From positions 62,001 to 126,000 of the IMG/VR virus record IMGVR_UViG_3300043411_001170: a DNA stretch of 64,000 nucleotides; one strand, 5' to 3'. Shown here piece after piece: positions 1 through 8,374 of the stretch. The stretch is from a virus. The translations under genes were made by a program, and so were the position numbers. Numbering within the stretch: the first letter of the stretch is position 1; every line of letters starts with the position of its first letter. The notes under the pieces are model-generated. The model was given only the letters and a program-made list of their open reading frames with translations. It was not told where the DNA came from and made no database searches.

Positions 1-2
1 GG

Positions 3-1136
3 GGCGAATCGACACACGTGTCATCTCACTTCGTATTTAAAAAATATGAAGGATCTAGCGGTCTTAATGCAAGTTCCTTTAATGGTAATTTCTTTTGCGC
101 TGTAGACATTACGGAAATGGGTCTTGATCCGAGCCTTGCGTTTGGATTTACATTGGAGGCAAAAAGATTCTCTGATGCTGTGTCTCTTTTGAAAGATAAA
201 GACGCTGTAAACTTTTTGTTGGACGACTATATTTCGAGTTCTCCAAAAATTACGGTAAAAACAACTACAGGTAGAATTAAATTCCAGTCGATGAATTGGG
301 AAGATGCTCCAGACTGGAAGGCATTTACATTTAAGTCGTCTATCTCTCTTGATATTGAATTACTTAAAGATTCGTTTGGTTTTTGTTCTAACTTTTGTAA
401 AAATCTACCGCAGAATCCATCAATCAGTATTATTGAGTGTGTTGACGGTACGGTAAAATCAACAGATGGTGTTGTTATTGCCCAGGTTAAATGTGTTGAT
501 TTTGACGGGATTTCGTTAAAGACTCACATTAATAACTATCCTACATTAAAACATGCCTTGTCATTTGCCAAAACTAATTCAAAAGTACAAGTACAAGAGT
601 CGGAGAATGGATCTGTAACTTTTTATAGTTACACGAATGACGACGGCCCTCTACAGAATTTTTGTTTTGGTGAAACAAAAGTCCTTTATTCTATCCCAGA
701 AGAAAAAACAAAATGGGATGATGTGTGTGACGGTTATTTATCAGTTGCAAAGAACGATCTGTTAACGGCCTTAAATTTTATTAATTGCGGGTCGGTTGTA
801 ACAAACACAAGCCCTGTACAATTTGTTTCTGTGAGCACTAATGAGGGTAAGTTGGTATTAGAAATGGCATCTAATATTGATGACGAACCTTGTGTTGGTG
901 AAGTTAATCTAGAAACAGATCCAGTTCTTGAAAACGATGCCGTTCAAGTTATGAATCTTCAAAAGTGCTTATTTTCTTTTAAAGACCTACTCAACGTTAT
1001 TAAGAACATGAAAACTGATAATGTTGTAGCTATGGTGTATGCTAGTGACAAAAATGTTGTTCTGTGCTTTAGATCTTTTACGACGGGACTAAAATATCAA
1101 GTGACTTTAGGTGGATTTATTAAACCTGCCGAATAA
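3..1136 (+). CDS. DNA polymerase sliding clamp (beta-clamp-like), 5' partial
   Basis: The protein has at least 372 residues, close to the usual length of bacterial DnaN. It shows alternating beta strands and helices like a three-domain beta clamp. The C-terminal part has a helix followed by strand pairs (KDLLNVIKNMKTDNVV, then KNVVLCF), as in clamp domain III. The clamp would tether the replicative polymerase to DNA. This fits the DnaX-like clamp loader at 5.7 kb and the primase at 3.3 kb. A GTG at 18 could be a start, but the frame stays open to base 3 and no ribosome site is visible, so the gene probably begins before the window. The assignment rests on length, fold pattern and neighbours, because sequence identity to DnaN is low. 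Confidence 0.55.
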   Translation, partial: GESTHVSSHFVFKKYEGSSGLNASSFNGNFFCAVDITEMGLDPSLAFGFTLEAKRFSDAVSLLKDKDAVNFLLDDYISSSPKITVKTTTGRIKFQSMNWEDAPDWKAFTFKSSISLDIELLKDSFGFCSNFCKNLPQNPSISIIECVDGTVKSTDGVVIAQVKCVDFDGISLKTHINNYPTLKHALSFAKTNSKVQVQESENGSVTFYSYTNDDGPLQNFCFGETKVLYSIPEEKTKWDDVCDGYLSVAKNDLLTALNFINCGSVVTNTSPVQFVSVSTNEGKLVLEMASNIDDEPCVGEVNLETDPVLENDAVQVMNLQKCLFSFKDLLNVIKNMKTDNVVAMVYASDKNVVLCFRSFTTGLKYQVTLGGFIKPAE

Positions 1137-1154
1137 TTAAGTATCTTTAACCAG

Positions 1155-1190
1155 ACATAAAAGGACCGTAATCGGTCCTTTTATGTTTAT
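1155..1190 (+). terminator. Perfect 14-bp hairpin terminator after the clamp gene
   Basis: Arms 1155-1168 and 1173-1186 are exact reverse complements with a 4-base loop (TAAT). The right arm contains TTTT. The hairpin lies between the clamp stop at 1136 and the next start at 1202. Its A/T-flanked symmetry could let it work in both directions. Confidence 0.75.
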
Positions 1191-1201
1191 AGGAGTATAA
1201 A

Positions 1202-1828
1202 ATGTTGGAAATGTTTGACTCGTTAAAAAACGATATTTTAGTAATTGACTCAAAAGTAAAGAATCTGAATAAGACGGTTGTATCATTAGTAGATAGGATT
1301 AGTTTTCTAGAGAAAGAAGAAAAAATATTAACATTGGTATCTGCGTTATACCAGAAAATGATAGATAGTTGTTTGACAGAGAATAAAGATGTATTAAGAG
1401 ATCTGATGAAAGAAGCTATGAGAAGTGTATTTGTAGATCAAGATATAGATGTTGATGTTGAATTGGGGATGGATAGGAAAAAAGTTTCTATGGAATTAGT
1501 AACCATTACAAAAAATAAAGATGGTAGAGTAGTAAAGGGAAATGCAAATGAGTCGTTTGGTGGATCGCTAGCAACAATTCAGTCTCTAGTTCTCCGTATC
1601 TTAGTCACTCTAAAACGAGGATTACGCCCCGTCATTTTTATAGACGAGGGATTATCTGCGTTAGAAGATGATTACGCATCGAAAACAGGTTCTTTTTTGA
1701 AGATACTTTGTAACAGGTTAAATATTGATATTCTTATAATTACACATAGTACTGCTTTGTTCGATGAAGGTGATAAGAGATATATAGCAATCCCTACTAA
1801 AAAGAATGTTATATTCAAACCTGTTTAA
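1202..1828 (+). CDS. SMC/Rad50/RecF-like ABC ATPase, C-terminal lobe only
   Basis: The 208-residue protein begins with about 60 residues of coiled coil. The C-terminal half holds an ABC signature-like SFGGSLATI, then a Walker B in RPVIFIDEGLSALEDD and a switch histidine in ILIITHS. This order is the C-terminal half of SMC, Rad50, SbcC or RecN ATPases, which act on DNA ends or recombination intermediates. No Walker A (GxxGxGKS/T) is present, so it cannot bind ATP in the usual way alone. The partner lobe may be encoded before the window. The start follows the ribosome site TAGGAG. The ABC-type assignment is firm, but the precise role in repair or replication is inferred. Confidence 0.6.
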   Translation: MLEMFDSLKNDILVIDSKVKNLNKTVVSLVDRISFLEKEEKILTLVSALYQKMIDSCLTENKDVLRDLMKEAMRSVFVDQDIDVDVELGMDRKKVSMELVTITKNKDGRVVKGNANESFGGSLATIQSLVLRILVTLKRGLRPVIFIDEGLSALEDDYASKTGSFLKILCNRLNIDILIITHSTALFDEGDKRYIAIPTKKNVIFKPV

Positions 1829-1838
1829 AGGATATGAT

Positions 1839-2540
1839 ATGAAGTCGGAATCAGATGTAAGAAATAAATTAAAAGAAGTTAAATACAGATACTTAAAGAA
1901 AAATATAAAGCAAAAAAGAAAACATATCCCACAAAATTGTAGTTTTAATGCAGAATTAGTCTCGTCTAAGGACGAGGCTAGCGCTATTAGTATCTGTACA
2001 AGAGAATCTGACGATGAATGGGTCAAATTTTATGGAAAAAACGATAATAAAATATGTGATTTGAATTACGACGGTAAAGAAAGATGTGTTAAATGCCCAT
2101 TTTTCTCTTGGGATTCTGAAAAAGACGACATAAAACAAGATTTTGATAAAGAGTTATTAGACTTATCTGCTGCACAACTTGCTTTTAAATATCCAGAGAT
2201 AATGGCTTTATCATGGGTTCTTGATAATTCTCCTGATATAGATCCTCTTGTCATAAAAGAACCAGAGGTTTTTCCTGTTGTGGAAAAATTAGAAGATACT
2301 AAAGTTAAAGGGTATGTTAGTTATGATGATTTTTTAAAGAACGCACCAGAAGAGGAAAAATTAAAACATTTTATAGAATATATGGAATACTGTAAGACAC
2401 ATAATAAATTTTTATATTTATTTAATAAGACACAACTATTTTTATCAAATCATCATATAGCCATTTTTGTCGGGCTTTTGATATTGTTTGTTATTAATTT
2501 ATTATTATATGCTTTCGATATTTATATATTTAATGCTTGA
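1839..2540 (+). CDS. Hypothetical protein with C-terminal membrane anchor
   Basis: I do not recognise this 233-residue protein. The N-terminus is lysine-rich. A stretch around residues 60-95 holds four cysteines (ICT, ICDL, CVKC), which might bind zinc. The last 30 residues contain a strongly hydrophobic helix (IAIFVGLLILFVINLLLYAF), so most of the protein probably lies in the cytoplasm, anchored by its tail. An upstream ATG at 1806 exists, but AAAGG at 1827-1831 sits 8 bases before the ATG at 1839, so I prefer that start. It follows the ATPase gene with almost no gap and is probably co-transcribed with it. Confidence 0.6.
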   Translation: MKSESDVRNKLKEVKYRYLKKNIKQKRKHIPQNCSFNAELVSSKDEASAISICTRESDDEWVKFYGKNDNKICDLNYDGKERCVKCPFFSWDSEKDDIKQDFDKELLDLSAAQLAFKYPEIMALSWVLDNSPDIDPLVIKEPEVFPVVEKLEDTKVKGYVSYDDFLKNAPEEEKLKHFIEYMEYCKTHNKFLYLFNKTQLFLSNHHIAIFVGLLILFVINLLLYAFDIYIFNA

Positions 2541-2554
2541 TACAGAGAGGTTTT

Positions 2555-3322
2555 ATGATTTCTGCGGATGTTCAAAAAATTCTACAAATTTATGGAAGCA
2601 AAGTAAAAGACTACTTAAAGACTAAAACGTTGTCAGTAGAAGATAAAAAAGAGATAGGGAAAGAACTTTATAAGATATTATTTTTAAATAAAGACGAACC
2701 GAAACAAGAGGCTAAAACAAAGCCTAATTTGATACCGAAAGTAAAGCCGTCCCTGCTAGATTATAAGCTTAATCTAATAAACGAAGTATTTAAAAATATC
2801 CCCATTGGGATATCGGTATATGCAAACGAAGATTTATTACCTTATGTTATTTCGTCTTCTACACCTGCCAGGGGTGTACAATGGGTTCAGAGTCATGACA
2901 AGGGAATGATCTGTTTAGGTGTCTTAAATAGAGAAGAAGTAAAAGAGGAGGATATATTCAATAAAATACTGAATGAAGTTATTGTATCAGAGGAGACATG
3001 TCATAGAGGAAATATATTTTTATATGAAAAAGATATTAGAGATAGTATCGTTGCAGGAATAAATTGCTGTATAGGTTATCTTGAATCATTTGATTTAACG
3101 GCTATACAGATAATACATAATATAGATGACAGTCTTATCTGTAATGTTCCTCATAAGATAACAAGGGCGGAATGGATGACGGAAGGCATGATTGCGGTTA
3201 TTCCAGAAAACTTATCTTATTTAGGAGATATTTTCCTATTAGGAAGGAATCATTTTGCAGTAAGCGTCCATAATATAAATAGAGGCATCTCTATTTGTAT
3301 TCCAGGAAAGAAAGTAGAGTAA
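2555..3322 (+). CDS. Hypothetical protein in replication cluster
   Basis: I do not recognise this 255-residue soluble protein. The first 60 residues are helical and lysine/proline-rich. The remainder looks like an alpha/beta domain. The ATG at 2555 has AGAGAGG seven bases upstream and is preferred to the TTG at 2537. Its end overlaps the primase frame if that gene starts at 3295. The position between the ATPase and primase genes suggests a replication or recombination accessory role, but this is inference only. Confidence 0.55.
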   Translation: MISADVQKILQIYGSKVKDYLKTKTLSVEDKKEIGKELYKILFLNKDEPKQEAKTKPNLIPKVKPSLLDYKLNLINEVFKNIPIGISVYANEDLLPYVISSSTPARGVQWVQSHDKGMICLGVLNREEVKEEDIFNKILNEVIVSEETCHRGNIFLYEKDIRDSIVAGINCCIGYLESFDLTAIQIIHNIDDSLICNVPHKITRAEWMTEGMIAVIPENLSYLGDIFLLGRNHFAVSVHNINRGISICIPGKKVE

Positions 3323-4008
3323 AAAAAGTGGAAGACATAAAGAAGTGCCTTAAAAGAGTAACAGAAGAAGACACTCTTTTATATGATTACTGTCTTGGTC
3401 GGGGATTTAAAGAAGAATGGTTCAGTGAATACTCTTTATTAAAATGGGAAATTCCCAAGAAAATAATAGAGAATGGGGATTTCTGTAATATATTTTCTCC
3501 AAAAGGGGAATTATTAGAAGATTGTATAATATTTCCGTTCTTCAATCATCTAGGAGAATTTGTAGGTTTTGAGTCCCGTAATGTAAAAGTAAAAACTCAG
3601 CGGAAATTTAAATTCAAAGACGATGAATTAATCATATTTGGGATGAGTACCAGTGTGCTAGACAAAATATGGAATGGCTGCAATATATGGGTTGTAGAGG
3701 GTATTTTCGACTTGATTGCCTTACGTTGGATAACTGATGATATTGTGCTATCAACAGGTACGGCAAGTTTTAGCAAAAAATTTATAGATCTATTAAATAG
3801 ATATTTTAATAGAGACTACATAGTTAATATTCTATATGATAATGATAAAGCAGGTAGGGAAGGATCGGAAAGATCTGTTAAAAAACTAGACAAAATTGAT
3901 ATTATTTCAAGGAGATACTTCGTACATGACTTTAAAGATCCTGGAGATCTTTGGGATAGGTACGGAGAGTTTTTAATTGGTTCTATAGGTAAGAGCAAAA
4001 TAAGATGA
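3295..4008 (+). CDS. DnaG-type primase TOPRIM domain protein
   Basis: The protein carries a TOPRIM fold: the catalytic glutamate in IWVVEGIFDLIAL (about residue 135) and the metal-binding D-x-D in LYDNDKAGREG (about residues 182-184). The region before it (PKGELLEDCIIFPFFN, then GFESRN) matches the linker of DnaG-like primases. It would make RNA primers at the fork. At 237 residues it lacks the N-terminal zinc finger and the C-terminal helicase-binding domain of full DnaG. The start is uncertain: TTG at 3295 has AGAGG nine bases upstream, while GTG at 3328 would avoid overlap with the preceding gene. It overlaps the next gene by four bases (ATGA). Confidence 0.82.
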   Translation: MYSRKESRVKKVEDIKKCLKRVTEEDTLLYDYCLGRGFKEEWFSEYSLLKWEIPKKIIENGDFCNIFSPKGELLEDCIIFPFFNHLGEFVGFESRNVKVKTQRKFKFKDDELIIFGMSTSVLDKIWNGCNIWVVEGIFDLIALRWITDDIVLSTGTASFSKKFIDLLNRYFNRDYIVNILYDNDKAGREGSERSVKKLDKIDIISRRYFVHDFKDPGDLWDRYGEFLIGSIGKSKIR

Positions 4009-5027
4009 TAGAAAGCGTGCTTACACCTAGACTTATGTTGGAGTTGGAAGAAAAAGATTTTAATGCTTTAGTAGAAGCATATCATATAATATGTAGGCAC
4101 ACTGATAATTTTAATACTGTAGATAAAATGTTATCAGAATTATCTAATATGTATGAAGACCCAATACTGAACTTAATTTTCTCAACAAAGACGATTATAT
4201 TATTTGATAATTTTATATATAATATTGCAAAAATAAAAGGATGTAGTACGTATGAACTTATAAATGAAAAAGAATTATTTTCTAATGTTGTAGATAAGTA
4301 TGTTGTGTTTTTTAAACACCTATCTCATGAGATAGTGTCAGGTAATTATTTAATAAACAGTTATTCAGATATAACGGCATTCTTTATACAATCAGTCGTA
4401 AAGTCTGTAGAAATAAAATTTTTAGGTTTTATAAAAGATAGTAAAGAATTTTGCTTACCTAATGTGAGCGTACTAGACGTATTTAGTTTAGACTTTAATG
4501 TTCAAGATATATTGTATAAATTAGAGGCATATACACCTAATGCTACCATTCTTAATTTAAATCTACCTTATTCTAAAAGTTCTAATAGAAGAGACGAGAT
4601 TAGATTATTTTTCTTAGAAAAATATGTTGAAAGTATAAAGCAGATTCATATCCATGATTTATTCTTAACAGAGGCAGAGATTAAAGCATTGTTAGGAAGT
4701 AAGAGAATTAAAAATCTAGATATACTAGATTTATCTGACTGCTATTTATTTTATCGTGAAAGAGACATAGGATCTTTTTATCGCGCCTTTAATACAGAAT
4801 GTAATTTCACTGTTAAAAATTTCGTTCTATATGATCCCGTTGAGGGTAGTTCAAAAATCCTTAAAACCCTTTTAGGGCAATCATTTTTTAAAAATTGTAT
4901 AGAAAATCTAAGGTTCTATGAGCTATCTACTTCGGAATCAGACTTAAAAGAATTGCATTCATTACTTGCAAAAACAAGTATAAATAAAGTATATAATAAC
5001 GATGTAGTTGTCTACGAATGTCGATAG
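4005..5027 (+). CDS. Hypothetical protein with leucine-rich-repeat-like C-terminus
   Basis: This 340-residue protein starts inside the primase stop codon (ATGA overlap), which implies translational coupling. The first half is helical. From about residue 170 there are irregular L/I-rich units such as ILNLNLPYS and LDILDLSDCYLF, which resemble leucine-rich repeats. I do not recognise a family. The repeats suggest a protein-binding surface, and the coupling suggests a replication accessory, but neither is shown. Confidence 0.55.
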   Translation: MIESVLTPRLMLELEEKDFNALVEAYHIICRHTDNFNTVDKMLSELSNMYEDPILNLIFSTKTIILFDNFIYNIAKIKGCSTYELINEKELFSNVVDKYVVFFKHLSHEIVSGNYLINSYSDITAFFIQSVVKSVEIKFLGFIKDSKEFCLPNVSVLDVFSLDFNVQDILYKLEAYTPNATILNLNLPYSKSSNRRDEIRLFFLEKYVESIKQIHIHDLFLTEAEIKALLGSKRIKNLDILDLSDCYLFYRERDIGSFYRAFNTECNFTVKNFVLYDPVEGSSKILKTLLGQSFFKNCIENLRFYELSTSESDLKELHSLLAKTSINKVYNNDVVVYECR

Positions 5028-5069
5028 ACAACTAACCTATAAACGGAAAGAAAGGAAAAAGAGGAACGT

Positions 5070-5654
5070 ATGTCGAAGCAACTTCTCCCAGCCATGACTA
5101 GCGAATACAACATGCTCAATGAACTCATCGGTAAATATCACCCAGAGGTTGCCGATATTTATAAAAATATCGGAATTGTTTTCAAAGAAGGTATCGGTAA
5201 GAGCGGTGGAAAATATGTTTTCTCAAAAGTTGCTAAAGCACCGCCCATTGTAAATGTTATGTGCAATAAGGATAAGCCAGAGGGAGAGGAAGAAAAAGAA
5301 TACATCTATATTATCTATATTTATGAAGAAGCTTGGGGATTGATGAATACCGAGCAACGAAAAGCCCTCATGGACAGATGCTTGTGTTCAATTAAACAAA
5401 AATACGATGAAAAGTCAGATAAGATTAAGTATCTCCTTGTTAAGGAAGACATTGTTGCTTATAAAGCGGAATTGTCTAGGCATGGATATTGGTGGGGAGA
5501 TATTGAAACTCAACTAGAAGAATTACATAAGAAGCCAGAAGATGATGAAGAAGGTGAGGAAGATAATCAGAGAATGAAAAGTTCAGGTCCAGCAATAGAC
5601 GAAGGTAAAGTTGAAGACATTTTATCTGATCTTGCAAACGAAGACTCTGAATAA
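5070..5654 (+). CDS. Putative-metallopeptidase-family protein with decayed active site
   Basis: The 194-residue protein resembles a small phage metallopeptidase-like family. A strand (YIYIIYIYEEAWG) is followed by NTEQRKALMD, where the family normally has a zinc-binding HEL-x-H, then KEDIVAYKAELSRHGYWWGDI, matching the downstream helix and the R-x-G-x-W element. Here the HELCH position reads RCLCS (residues 103-107), so both histidines and the glutamate are missing and catalysis is unlikely. The tail is acidic. The ribosome site is AAAGAGGAACG. It lies directly before the clamp-loader terminator region, and its function may now be structural or regulatory. Confidence 0.6.
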   Translation: MSKQLLPAMTSEYNMLNELIGKYHPEVADIYKNIGIVFKEGIGKSGGKYVFSKVAKAPPIVNVMCNKDKPEGEEEKEYIYIIYIYEEAWGLMNTEQRKALMDRCLCSIKQKYDEKSDKIKYLLVKEDIVAYKAELSRHGYWWGDIETQLEELHKKPEDDEEGEEDNQRMKSSGPAIDEGKVEDILSDLANEDSE

Positions 5655-5679
5655 TAACAATTCAAATAGCCAATAAACA

Positions 5680-5707
5680 AAAATCCCCTCCTCATGAGGG
5701 GTTTTTT
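5680..5707 (+). terminator. Rho-independent terminator
   Basis: CCCCTC at 5685-5690 pairs with GAGGGG at 5696-5701 across a 5-base loop, flanked by an A-run before and TTTTTT after (5702-5707). It separates the metallopeptidase-like gene from the clamp-loader gene. Confidence 0.85.
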
Positions 5708-5726
5708 AGTATAAGGGAGAATTTCT

Positions 5727-7238
5727 ATGGCTTTCGACACTAAATACAGACCTTTAAATTTTAATGACGTTATTGGACAGGACAGTATAGTAAGTACATT
5801 AAAAGGTTTTGTATTATCTAACACAGGATTTAATCAGTCCTATATCATATCGGGACCATATGGTACAGGTAAAACGACATTAGCGCGTATTTTTGCTAGA
5901 GCCTTGTTATGTGAAAGTCCTATTAATGGTGATTGTTGTAATAATTGCAAAAGTTGCAAAAACTTATTGGCTCTTAAAGACGATAGTATTATAGAGATAG
6001 ATGCAGCCACTAATTCTGGAAAAGACGATGTAAAGAAAATAGTAGAAGATTCAATGTATGCCTCGTTTGGAGGAAGAAGGAAAATATTTATTCTTGATGA
6101 GGCTCATCAGTTATCAAAATTTGCGCTTGATGCCCTATTAAAACCATTGGAAGAAGATATACAAGGGACGGAAAATAAAAAGCTCATTTGTATTTTTTGT
6201 ACTACGGAAAGGCAAAAAATAAAGAAAACTATCATGTCTCGGTGTGCGTTGTTTTCTTTGAATCCTGTGTCATGTGACGACATAGCACAGAGGTTATCCT
6301 TTGTTTGTGGGAAAGAAAACATTAACTACGAATTATCTGCTTTAAAATATATAGCTACTAGGTCTGATAAGCATGTTAGAGATGCATTAAAAACATTAGA
6401 AATAATATCAAGCTCTGGTGAGATAACCACCGAACGAGTGAATTTTTATTATGGTGTAGACAAAATTAGCTTGATTGTAGATCTATTGCTACAGATTAAA
6501 ACATCTGTGGATCTAGCGATGCTGAGTAATTTATTAGTCTATTTCTCACCGTTTGATCTATGTGTTCTTTTGTCAAGTATCTCACATCATTCATATATTT
6601 ATTCAAAAACAAAAACAAATCTATCAAAAGAATGCACTGAGAATATTCTTGAAACTATTAACAAAGCCTTTTCGGATAGTGAACTAAAATTCATAATGGA
6701 CTTTTTTAGTCGTAAGAGTAAGACACTTGACGAGACAATATTTATATGTGACTTGTTGACTCTAAAAGACGTTTTCAATGGGACACACGATATTACACCT
6801 GTTTTTCATCAGGTCGTTCCAAGTAAAAGATCAGAATCGGCTATGGTCACACCTTCTATAGCACCTTCTAAAAACACTACCGTTACAATAGCTTTTGATG
6901 ATGCTGATAAATTTAAGGAGCTTGAAGAACAAAAAAAGAATGAGATGATCGGACGCTTGGGTAATATAAAACATAAGGACGAATCATCTGTAGGTCCGAA
7001 TGGTTTGACTAAGAACGGTGTTTATCTCGTACCCGCAGCAGTTAAAAGTAAATCAACCCCCAATAGTTCTAGTATTCCAGTAAAAAAACCGATTATAAAC
7101 GAATCGGTAGGTACAGCTGATAATATAGTCACTAATGATACTAAAAAAACTATACTGAGTCCAGAAGATGTTGTTTCATTAATTAATGATAGGTTTTCGA
7201 AAATATGTCAACAAAAAAAGCCACCGCAAAAAGAGTAA
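5727..7238 (+). CDS. dnaX: DNA polymerase III gamma/tau-like clamp loader ATPase
   Basis: Features of DnaX are plain: KYRPLNFNDVIGQD at the N-terminus, Walker A GPYGTGKTT (43-51), zinc-module cysteines at residues 62-77 (C...CC..C..C), Walker B DEAH (124-127), and the arginine-finger motif SRC (171-173). It would use ATP to load the sliding clamp encoded at the left edge. At 503 residues it carries a C-terminal tail after about residue 360 that is disordered and K/S/P-rich, like a short tau region but not recognisable. The ribosome site AAGGGAG precedes the ATG. Its 3' end overlaps the next gene by 34 bases. Confidence 0.92.
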   Translation: MAFDTKYRPLNFNDVIGQDSIVSTLKGFVLSNTGFNQSYIISGPYGTGKTTLARIFARALLCESPINGDCCNNCKSCKNLLALKDDSIIEIDAATNSGKDDVKKIVEDSMYASFGGRRKIFILDEAHQLSKFALDALLKPLEEDIQGTENKKLICIFCTTERQKIKKTIMSRCALFSLNPVSCDDIAQRLSFVCGKENINYELSALKYIATRSDKHVRDALKTLEIISSSGEITTERVNFYYGVDKISLIVDLLLQIKTSVDLAMLSNLLVYFSPFDLCVLLSSISHHSYIYSKTKTNLSKECTENILETINKAFSDSELKFIMDFFSRKSKTLDETIFICDLLTLKDVFNGTHDITPVFHQVVPSKRSESAMVTPSIAPSKNTTVTIAFDDADKFKELEEQKKNEMIGRLGNIKHKDESSVGPNGLTKNGVYLVPAAVKSKSTPNSSSIPVKKPIINESVGTADNIVTNDTKKTILSPEDVVSLINDRFSKICQQKKPPQKE

Positions 7239-8362
7239 AGTTATCAAAAGATAAGAAAGGTGAGTTGGAGGATTTTTTAGTCAAAGTCGTCTATAAACTA
7301 TCGTCAGGGAAGGATGTGAGATGTAAAGATGTAATGGATGGGATTAAGGATAACCTTAGAAACGATCCCGACCATTTATTCTTACATATTAAAGAACACG
7401 TTGTAAGAACGACCATATTATCCTCTTCTTACTTTGATGCAACGAGAAGAGGGTTTTGGGGTCTTTCAAATACGGGAAAAACTCTTGCAGAAAGTTTAAT
7501 CTATGAAGAAGAATGTGTAGATATTACAGATAGTATTAAAAATTACGGTGTTAGTTCGGATATGGATCTTATTGAAAACACTATATTAAAAAGTATATAC
7601 GTTTTATCCAAACAAATAGAAGGACAGAAAGTAAGAAGTTCCAAAGTCATAAAAGAGGTACAACGTTATAGAGAGGTACTAGACTTAACAAATAAAGATT
7701 TCTGCTTAAATGATGCTTTTATAAAATATGTGGGGATAACGTCAAAGAAGGTGTGGAAACCTTCTTTTGGCTTTTGGGGCTTATCAGAAAGTACCTATAA
7801 AACAGCAGAAAAGAATTTTCCAGATGTTATAAAAGAAAAATATTGGGTTACAGTAGAATTATCTTCTCTTGGGGAGCAAAAATTAGAGGAAGGTGATTTA
7901 GAGAGAATTCTAAGAATTCAATTAAACTCACCAAAAGCAAACTTTTTTATACCATCTGCTAAGTATATGAAAAAGGATGCGTTGAAGTCCGAAATATTTC
8001 ACCTTATTCAAGGTTATATATTTGTATCGTCAGGATTGCCTTTAAGATCCTATTTAGATTTGGAAGATAGTCCTTATGTCAATAGTGTTTTTTACGAAAC
8101 GACTATGGACGGACAAATACACTTAAAGTTACTTCCTAATTCTAAAATAGAGGATATGAAAACTGACCTGGATAAAATGGTACAAGGAAGTATAAAAGAT
8201 GGAGAAACTGTACATATAAATGCAGGATTATATCAACATATAGAAGGAAAAGTACTTTCTATTTTTGAATCCGATGCTTATGTAGAAATAGTATTCAAAT
8301 CGATGATAATTGTAGTTAAGTTACCAAAAATATTTTTAGATCCTATTATGCCTGTTTATTAA
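7205..8362 (+). CDS. NusG-like protein with two N-terminal winged-helix repeats
   Basis: The C-terminal half resembles NusG/RfaH. An NGN-like region (about 213-325) has FFIPSAKY and the hallmark HLIQGYIFV, followed by a KOW-like segment GETVHINAGLYQHIEGKV (333-350). Such proteins bind RNA polymerase and alter elongation or termination. The N-terminal half contains two similar units, residues about 17-97 and 123-203, each ending in a G-F-W-G-L-S motif (83-88 and 189-194). These resemble the winged-helix domains at the N-terminus of Mrr-type or HARE-HTH proteins. The combination is unusual. The gene overlaps dnaX by 34 bases and precedes a sigma-like gene, suggesting a phage-encoded transcription switch. 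Confidence 0.68.
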   Translation: MSTKKATAKRVKLSKDKKGELEDFLVKVVYKLSSGKDVRCKDVMDGIKDNLRNDPDHLFLHIKEHVVRTTILSSSYFDATRRGFWGLSNTGKTLAESLIYEEECVDITDSIKNYGVSSDMDLIENTILKSIYVLSKQIEGQKVRSSKVIKEVQRYREVLDLTNKDFCLNDAFIKYVGITSKKVWKPSFGFWGLSESTYKTAEKNFPDVIKEKYWVTVELSSLGEQKLEEGDLERILRIQLNSPKANFFIPSAKYMKKDALKSEIFHLIQGYIFVSSGLPLRSYLDLEDSPYVNSVFYETTMDGQIHLKLLPNSKIEDMKTDLDKMVQGSIKDGETVHINAGLYQHIEGKVLSIFESDAYVEIVFKSMIIVVKLPKIFLDPIMPVY

Positions 8363-8374
8363 ATTTGAGGTTAT

